Source: JASGCK01 sp031430035 (GTDB taxonomy: Bacteria > Pseudomonadota > Gammaproteobacteria > Burkholderiales > Burkholderiaceae_C). Taken from it: 20,279 nucleotides of DNA. The notes beneath the pieces were generated by a model. The model saw nothing but the letters and a program-made list of their open reading frames with translations. It ran no database searches and was not told the DNA's origin. Position 1 is the stretch's first letter, and each line of letters starts with the position of its first letter. Made by a program: the position numbers and the translations under genes. This document shows, one piece after another, positions 16,011 through 20,279 of this stretch. The stretch spans positions 1-20,279 of the forward strand of contig JANPAS010000181.1 of assembly GCA_031430035.1 (NCBI GenBank), read 5' to 3'.

Positions 16011-17303
16011 TTAGCGAATGTACCTGCCACGCAGGGAATAAAGCGGCTCCAAAATCCATTGTGCAACGGTACGCGTATCCAGCATGACATCCGCCTCTAA
16101 TTGCATACCACTTTGCAGCGCTTGCTTGACTCCATAAGCGCTTGCGCTTTGGCTTTCGAGAACGGCTCTGATTCGATAAACGGGCTCATCGGTCGAAGCT
16201 GTGATGGCCGCTTTGGACGCCATAGGAAATGGAAGCTCGTTTGGCAAAAAAGGGGTCCGAGACACCTCGACAATTCGTGCGCTGTATTGTCCAAATTTTT
16301 GGTACGGATAGGCACCATAGCGAATCATGACCGTTTGCCCTGCACTCAAAAAACCAGCGTCTTTACTTTGAGCAAAAAGATGCGCCTCTAGTTCACCATT
16401 TTTACTTTGATCTTTTTTATTTTCAGGTAACAGCATCATGAGTGATTTATCAATACTTACAAGCTGGCTGGCTTTCAAAGACAATCCAGAAATGACACCC
16501 GCCTGAGGACTTGTGACCACAATTTCTTTTTTAGATTCAAGTTCAATTAAATCTTGCTGCGCTTGCGCCATCCCACGCTCCAGCTCAGCGACCTGGGTGC
16601 GCTTACGCATAGGCAACTCGGCTAACTCCGCTCGCAATGTCTCCAGCTCACGTCGGAGACCTGCATGCGTACGCCGTAGCGCTTGCAACTTAGCCTCGTG
16701 ATCTGCCACTATTTCTTGCTTTTCTTGTACGACGGCATCTGAAACATAGTTTTGTGATGCCAAATCTATGTTGCGCTTTAGTGCACTTTTGGCATATCCA
16801 ATTCGACTGGATTGCGTCTTTTGCTCCTCAAGAAGTTGTGCCATTTCTTGATATAAAGCAGCAATCCTAAGATTCAAACCTCGGCTAGTTTGAGTGAACA
16901 ACTGTCCCTGCTGTGTGATGACATTTTCTAAATTATTTTTCCGCTCTTGGATTTGCTGAGCACTCCTAGCCCGTGAATCGCCGCCAGTCGAATCTGGGCG
17001 CTCATCCGATACGGTGACCAAGGCTTGACCTGCGGTGACAACATCACCTTCCGCAACATGAATCTGAACAGCACGCCCCGCCTGCGGACTGTAAATCCGA
17101 ACCACGCCACCCACAGGTATCAAGTAACCCGAAACTGTCACTCGCCGCGTGTATTCCGCAAAAAAAATGAGTAGCAAAATTCCAGCGATGCAAGCAATGA
17201 CGACACTCGTCAAGCCCCAAACCACCCAACTTCCGCGCACCACAATCTCCCCATGTAAGCGCGGGCGATTAGCTGTTTGAGCTTCTGTACGAAATAAACG
17301 CAT
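16011..17303 (-). CDS. HlyD-family periplasmic adaptor for type I secretion
   Basis: A 430-residue membrane-fusion protein that links the inner-membrane exporter to an outer-membrane TolC-type channel. A single transmembrane helix lies at about 26-49 (VVWGLTSVVIACIAGILLL). A lipoyl-like beta segment (GVVRIYSPQAGRAVQIHVAEGD) is split around a long coiled coil at about 115-262, and a beta-barrel part follows. AVLESQSASAYGVKQALQSGMQLEADV near the end is typical of CvaA-like adaptors of peptide exporters. ATG at 17303 is my start; the TTG directly before it (17306) is also possible with AAAGG upstream. No outer-membrane partner gene is in the window. Confidence 0.9.
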   Translation of the reverse strand: MRLFRTEAQTANRPRLHGEIVVRGSWVVWGLTSVVIACIAGILLLIFFAEYTRRVTVSGYLIPVGGVVRIYSPQAGRAVQIHVAEGDVVTAGQALVTVSDERPDSTGGDSRARSAQQIQERKNNLENVITQQGQLFTQTSRGLNLRIAALYQEMAQLLEEQKTQSSRIGYAKSALKRNIDLASQNYVSDAVVQEKQEIVADHEAKLQALRRTHAGLRRELETLRAELAELPMRKRTQVAELERGMAQAQQDLIELESKKEIVVTSPQAGVISGLSLKASQLVSIDKSLMMLLPENKKDQSKNGELEAHLFAQSKDAGFLSAGQTVMIRYGAYPYQKFGQYSARIVEVSRTPFLPNELPFPMASKAAITASTDEPVYRIRAVLESQSASAYGVKQALQSGMQLEADVMLDTRTVAQWILEPLYSLRGRYIR

Positions 17304-17325
17304 CAATCAAAACCTTTGAACTAGC

Positions 17326-17361
17326 AAAAATGGGACTCTGAGCGAACTCAGAATCCCATTT
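17326..17361 (-). terminator. Hairpin between peptide gene and export genes (possible leaky terminator)
   Basis: A 15-bp stem with one C-A mismatch pairs 17328-17342 with 17347-17361 around a four-base loop. On the minus strand it is followed by a run of five T residues. It lies 73 bp after the precursor stop and 23 bp before the adaptor start, the usual position of partial terminators that let a precursor be made in excess over its exporter. Confidence 0.7.
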
Positions 17362-17433
17362 ATAAACCACTAGCAGTGGATATTTGTATGAGGTCAGCTA
17401 AGCAAGCGACATCACACAACAAGATAGCTAGTA

Positions 17434-17727
17434 TTAGTCGTGATCGCCGCCGCCGTGACCGCGACCGCGACCGCCGTGGCTACGTCCACGACGACCATCC
17501 GAGTTTTCAGCGTTATTGTGACTATCGCTATGCCCTGGAGCGCTTTGGTCACCATTGCCGTAACCGTTGTTACATCCGCCACCCGATGGAGTTGGCGTTG
17601 GCGTTGGAACTGGGGTTGGAGTTGGAGTTGGAACTGGGGTTGGAGTTGGAGTTGGAGTTCCAGTACCGCCACCAGTTGGAAGACCACCTTGAACCATCAA
17701 CATCTCTTGTTTAGCTAGAATACGCAT
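17434..17727 (-). CDS. Double-glycine-leader secreted peptide precursor, Thr-Pro repeat
   Basis: A 97-residue precursor with no similarity I recognise. The leader MRILAKQEMLMVQGG has the canonical positions for C39 processing: L at -12, E at -8, M at -7, V at -4 and GG at -2/-1. The predicted mature peptide has 82 residues. A short Gly-rich start (LPTGGGTG) is followed by a Thr-Pro/Val-Pro repeat at residues 24-47. One cysteine (C52) comes next, then a tail rich in Gly, Asn, His, Arg and Asp ending GGGDHD. I chose ATG at 17727 because AAAAGGA lies 6 bp before it and because the leader then starts the protein. The open frame to 17793 has no ribosome site and no family support. It could be a bacteriocin, a signal or a metal-binding secreted peptide; no immunity gene is seen. 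It is upstream of, and in line with, its likely exporter. Confidence 0.8.
   Translation of the reverse strand: MRILAKQEMLMVQGGLPTGGGTGTPTPTPTPVPTPTPTPVPTPTPTPSGGGCNNGYGNGDQSAPGHSDSHNNAENSDGRRGRSHGGRGRGHGGGDHD
17606..17653. repeat. Two exact 24-bp tandem repeats in the precursor gene
   Basis: Two identical 24-bp units lie at 17606-17629 and 17630-17653, each coding eight residues of the Thr-Pro/Val-Pro linker. Related hexamers (GGAGTT, GGCGTT) continue on both sides from about 17588 to 17659. Each change of unit number would keep the frame. Confidence 0.9.
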
Positions 17728-17794
17728 AAGACATCCTTTTAAAAGAATAAAGAAAAGCAATAAAACAACCTGAAATTTCGATTGACGGTTCATT

Positions 17795-17822
17795 CTAATA
17801 CCATTATTTTGAAAAATATCAA
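17795..17822 (-). promoter_or_regulatory. Candidate promoter of the peptide cluster
   Basis: On the minus strand TTGATA (17822-17817, five of six consensus bases) stands 16 bp before TATTAG (17800-17795, four of six). Transcription would start near 17788, leaving a leader of about 60 nt before the ribosome site. The -35 lies in the loop of the palindrome at 17803-17839. Confidence 0.5.
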
Positions 17823-17839
17823 CATTTTTTCAAAATAAT
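17803..17839. promoter_or_regulatory. AT-rich palindrome, candidate operator
   Basis: Perfect 14-bp arms ATTATTTTGAAAAA (17803-17816) and their inverse (17826-17839) flank a 9-base centre. It stands between two divergent genes, so it is not placed as a terminator for either. It overlaps the candidate -35 and spacer of the precursor promoter, as a regulator-binding site would. The 155-bp gap (17728-17882) holds no other gene. Confidence 0.55.
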
Positions 17840-17882
17840 CGCTAAACGTAGCAAAAAGCAACACATTCCCATTTTTACCGCC

Positions 17883-18635
17883 ATGAACCAAAAAATCGAC
17901 TCCGCTATGTGCTCTCCTCTTTTGTGCCCAAACGGCAAACTACGCGCCTCCATTAATTTAGGCAATCCCATTCTTGCCAATAAGAATGCCGCTACAGGGG
18001 AAATATTTGGCGTATCCGTCGATTTAAGCCACGAGCTAGCCAAGCGCCTAGGTGTAGCGTTAGAGCTCAAAGTCTTCGACGCAGCCGCAAAGTCGGTCGC
18101 CGCCGTCACAAGCAACGAGGCCGACATTGGCTTTTTTGCCATTGACCCGCTGCGTGGCGAAGGCATTAGCTTTACCGCCGCTTACGTGCATATAGAAGGC
18201 TACTATCTGGTGCGCCAAGATTCACCACTCAAAGTTAATAGCGACGTTGATAAAGCAGGAATTCGCGTAACCGCAGCAAAAGGTAGTGCTTACGACTTAT
18301 TTTTAACAAGAAGTCTCAAAAGCGCAACACTCACGCATTCCGTCACATCACAAACGGTCACGGATACCTACTTACAAAGTGGTACAGATGTCGCAGCGGG
18401 TGTCAAACAGCAACTCGAGTCAGACATCAAACGTCTTGAAGGCAAGGAAAAGCTACGCTTGCTTGACACCAACTTCATGGTCATCGCACAGGCGATGGGT
18501 ATCCCCAATAATCGCGGTGCAGCTGCCACCGAGTACATGCGCAGTTTTGTTGAAGAAATGAAGCGCTCAGGCTTTGTGGCGGCGTCACTCAAACGGCATG
18601 GCATTCAGGGTGCGGCCGTCGCGCCTTTGGCGTGA
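17883..18635 (+). CDS. Family 3 solute-binding protein without signal peptide
   Basis: A 250-residue protein with the fold pattern of SBP_bac_3 amino-acid-binding proteins. NGKLRASINLGNP starts the domain; ATGEIFGVSVDLSHELAKRLGVALEL is the family signature; EADIGFFAIDPLRGEGISFTAAYVH follows. The second lobe carries KAGIRVTAAKGSAYDLFLTRSL. There is no signal peptide or lipobox at the N-terminus, and the upstream codons in frame show no alternative start or hydrophobic core. It may therefore be a cytoplasmic binding protein or sensor; a missed start is the alternative. No permease or ATPase gene is nearby. No clear Shine-Dalgarno site precedes ATG 17883. It shares its upstream region with the exported-peptide cluster. 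Confidence 0.8.
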   Translation: MNQKIDSAMCSPLLCPNGKLRASINLGNPILANKNAATGEIFGVSVDLSHELAKRLGVALELKVFDAAAKSVAAVTSNEADIGFFAIDPLRGEGISFTAAYVHIEGYYLVRQDSPLKVNSDVDKAGIRVTAAKGSAYDLFLTRSLKSATLTHSVTSQTVTDTYLQSGTDVAAGVKQQLESDIKRLEGKEKLRLLDTNFMVIAQAMGIPNNRGAAATEYMRSFVEEMKRSGFVAASLKRHGIQGAAVAPLA

Positions 18636-18649
18636 CTCCTGTTCACGCC
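18629..18649 (+). terminator. Short hairpin at the end of the solute-binding protein gene
   Basis: GGCGTGA (18629-18635), which contains the TGA stop, pairs with TCACGCC (18643-18649), and TTTGGTTT follows. The U-tract is interrupted, so termination would be weak. A 9-bp direct repeat CGCCTTTGG (18622-18630 and 18647-18655) overlaps it. Confidence 0.4.
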
Positions 18650-18650
18650 T

Positions 18651-18677
18651 TTGGTTTAAAACTCAATCCTTTAAAAT
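18651..18677 (+). promoter_or_regulatory. Candidate promoter for aminotransferase gene
   Basis: TTGGTT (18651-18656) precedes TAAAAT (18672-18677, five of six -10 bases) by 15 bp, a short spacing. It lies 30 bp before the ATG at 18707. The gap 18636-18706 holds no gene. Confidence 0.3.
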
Positions 18678-18706
18678 CAAGTCCTTTTGCAATCTAGGAT
18701 TTGATA

Positions 18707-19915
18707 ATGTCTCTCTTCTCCGCTGTTGAACTCGCCCCGCGTGACCCGATTTTGGGTTTGAACGAACAATTTGCCGCTGACACCAACCCAAAAAAAGTGA
18801 ACCTCGGCGTAGGCGTTTACTTTGACGACAACGGCAAGCTACCACTCCTCAAATGCGTGCAGCAAGCAGAAAACGCCATGATGCAAGCACCCAAAGCACG
18901 TGGTTATTTGCCTATTGACGGCATTGCTGCGTACGACAAAGCCGTGCAATCTTTAGTGTTTGGCGAGACGAGCGAGCCATTTACCTCGGGCCGTGTCGCG
19001 ACCGTGCAAGGTCTTGGCGGTACGGGCGGGCTCAAAATTGGCGCAGACTTTCTAAAACGCATGAGTCCAAACGCCAAGGTCTTGATTAGCGACCCAAGCT
19101 GGGAAAACCACCGTGCGCTGTTTACTAATGCAGGCTTTACGGTTGAAACCTATGCGTACTATGACGCAGCCAAGCGCCATGAGGGCGGTATCAACTTTGC
19201 GGGTATGTTGGCCGATTTGAACGCAGCTGCCGCTGGCACGATTGTTCTCCTGCACGCTTGCTGCCACAACCCGACGGGCTATGACATCACTGCCGCGCAG
19301 TGGGATGAAGTGATTGCCGTCATCAAAACAAAAAATTTAACCGCTTACTTAGACATGGCCTATCAAGGCTTTGGCTACGGCATCGCAGAAGACGGCGCGG
19401 TGATTACCAAGTTCATCGCAGCGGGTCTCGACTTTTTGGTTTCCACCAGCTTTAGCAAAAGCTTCAGCTTGTACGGTGAGCGCGTGGGTGCTCTGTCTGT
19501 CGTCTGCAGCAGCAAAGAAGAAGCTTCGCGCGTGCTCTCGCAGCTCAAAATCGTCATTCGTACCAACTACTCCAACCCGCCAACGCACGGCGCGTCCGTG
19601 TGTGCCGCTGTGCTCACAACGCCCGCGCTACGTGCCTTGTGGGAAGAGGAACTGGCGGAGATGCGCGTTCGTATCAAAGCTATGCGCACAGGCTTGGTCG
19701 ATGGCCTCAAAGTCGCTGGCGTAAAGGAAGACATGAGCTTTATCACGCAGCAGATCGGGATGTTTAGCTACTCAGGTCTATCAAAAGACCAAATGGCTCG
19801 CTTGCGCACCGAGTTTGGCATTTACGGCGTGGACACGGGCCGTTTGGCGATCTCGGCACTCAACACCAAAAACCTTGCTTATGTGTGTGAGTCGATTGCT
19901 AAAGTGATGGCATAA
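18707..19915 (+). CDS. Class I aspartate/aromatic amino acid aminotransferase
   Basis: A 402-residue cytoplasmic PLP enzyme that moves amino groups between aspartate or aromatic amino acids and 2-oxoglutarate. The Schiff-base lysine is K251 in STSFSKSFSLYGERVG. N188 in HNPTGYD, D216 and Y219 in LDMAYQGFG, and R259 hold the cofactor. R379 in DTGRLAIS binds the substrate alpha-carboxylate. R285 in VIRTNYSNPP is the region for the side-chain carboxylate in the AspC/TyrB family. AspC and TyrB cannot be told apart by eye. I start at ATG 18707, with AGGA 8 bp upstream; a TTG two codons earlier is unlikely. gltX begins 2 bp after the stop, so the two are probably one operon. Confidence 0.94.
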   Translation: MSLFSAVELAPRDPILGLNEQFAADTNPKKVNLGVGVYFDDNGKLPLLKCVQQAENAMMQAPKARGYLPIDGIAAYDKAVQSLVFGETSEPFTSGRVATVQGLGGTGGLKIGADFLKRMSPNAKVLISDPSWENHRALFTNAGFTVETYAYYDAAKRHEGGINFAGMLADLNAAAAGTIVLLHACCHNPTGYDITAAQWDEVIAVIKTKNLTAYLDMAYQGFGYGIAEDGAVITKFIAAGLDFLVSTSFSKSFSLYGERVGALSVVCSSKEEASRVLSQLKIVIRTNYSNPPTHGASVCAAVLTTPALRALWEEELAEMRVRIKAMRTGLVDGLKVAGVKEDMSFITQQIGMFSYSGLSKDQMARLRTEFGIYGVDTGRLAISALNTKNLAYVCESIAKVMA

Positions 19916-19917
19916 AA

Positions 19918-20279
19918 GTGATTCGTACTCGAATTGCACCCTCGCCTACGGGTTTTTTACATCTAGGCACTGCCCGCACAGCCCTTTATTCATGGGCTTT
20001 TGCGAAGCACCATGGTGGTAAATTTGTGCTGCGGATCGAAGATACCGATGTAGCGCGGTCAACGCAAGACTCGGTGGATCAAATCTTAGCTTCGATGGCT
20101 TGGTTAGGCCTTGACTACGACGAAGGCCCGATCTACCAAATGCAGCGCCTAGAGCGCTACCAAGCCGTCATCGATCAACTGATTGCAAACGGTCAGGCGT
20201 ATCGCTGCTACAGCACACCCGCCGAACTTGACTTGGTGCGCGAAGCCAAAAAGGCACGCGGCGAAAAACCACTCTACGA
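19918..20279 (+). CDS. gltX: Glutamyl-tRNA synthetase, N-terminal part (cut by window end)
   Basis: The open frame begins with GTG at 19918 and runs through the last base, giving 120 residues. RTRIAPSPTGFLHLGTARTAL starts the class I synthetase core, with HLGT as the HIGH-type ATP motif. FVLRIEDTDVARS and GLDYDEGP, then QMQRLERYQ, are typical of GltX. The enzyme charges tRNA with glutamate. It lacks the longer N-terminus of many relatives and has no strong ribosome site, so it may depend on translation of the aminotransferase gene ending 2 bp before. The C-terminal part, including the KMSKS-type motif, lies beyond the window. Confidence 0.93.
   Translation, partial: MIRTRIAPSPTGFLHLGTARTALYSWAFAKHHGGKFVLRIEDTDVARSTQDSVDQILASMAWLGLDYDEGPIYQMQRLERYQAVIDQLIANGQAYRCYSTPAELDLVREAKKARGEKPLY

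Noticed and set aside
17376..17718. Long open frames on both strands over the repeat region, with Leu-Glu, Trp-Ser or Leu-Gln runs.
   Set aside because: They are other-frame readings of the hexamer repeat. Only the minus-strand frame with the GG leader has a ribosome site and biological logic.
17728..17793. An upstream ATG at 17793 that would add 22 residues with a hydrophobic stretch resembling a signal sequence to the peptide precursor.
   Set aside because: There is no ribosome site at 17793, whereas AAAAGGA stands 6 bp before ATG 17727, and only the shorter form puts the GG leader at the N-terminus.
10128..17882. Search for a bacteriocin immunity gene: a small membrane protein next to the precursor.
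   Set aside because: No short open frame with membrane segments and a ribosome site is present between the precursor and its neighbours.
1..20279. CRISPR arrays, rRNA genes, insertion sequences and prophage genes.
   Set aside because: No regularly spaced repeats, transposase or integrase frames, or rRNA segments were seen on either strand.

Overview
The window looks like chromosome of a betaproteobacterium, most probably of the order Burkholderiales. The reasons are a Bug-type solute receptor, an isc operon followed directly by a dnaQ-like gene and tRNA-Arg(ACG), and a non-discriminating-looking start of gltX. Base composition is close to even, lower than in many Burkholderiales. Most genes are core metabolism. 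The accessory part is a peptide-export cluster near the right side and an unusual zinc/GIY-YIG-like gene at the left edge.

Left part (1-4055). A dRS3-like palindrome and a bidirectional terminator precede a minus-strand gene (96-995) with two GIY-YIG/MUG113-like halves around a four-ligand zinc site. Next comes a divergent pair: an SDR epimerase-like gene (minus) and a plus-strand operon. That operon holds a plant-type ferredoxin/flavin reductase overlapping a Bug solute-binding protein by 4 bp.

Middle (4022-10174, minus strand). A full iron-sulfur assembly operon runs iscR, iscS, iscU, iscA, hscB, hscA, fdx, and is extended by a dnaQ-like exonuclease gene. A good Type 1 IscR site lies upstream of iscR. 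tRNA-Arg(ACG) follows dnaQ with its own promoter, whose -10 box contains the dnaQ stop codon, and then a terminator.

Right part (10209-17839, minus strand). Reading downstream, the order is: a short double-glycine-leader precursor with a Thr-Pro repeat and a Gly/His/Arg/Asn-rich tail; a hairpin that may act as a leaky terminator; an HlyD-type adaptor; a peptidase-C39 ABC exporter; uvrB (4-bp overlap with the exporter); a 2-oxoglutarate/Fe(II) oxygenase; and a protein of DUF6817-like appearance (4-bp overlap with the oxygenase). The precursor, its processing exporter and the adaptor form a recognisable export system for a peptide I do not recognise. No immunity gene and no TolC-like outer-membrane gene is visible.

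Right end (17883-20279, plus strand). A family 3 solute-binding protein without a signal peptide is divergent from the precursor gene. The two share a 155-bp control region with a 14-bp-arm palindrome. Then come a class I aspartate/aromatic aminotransferase and, 2 bp later, the start of gltX, cut by the window end.
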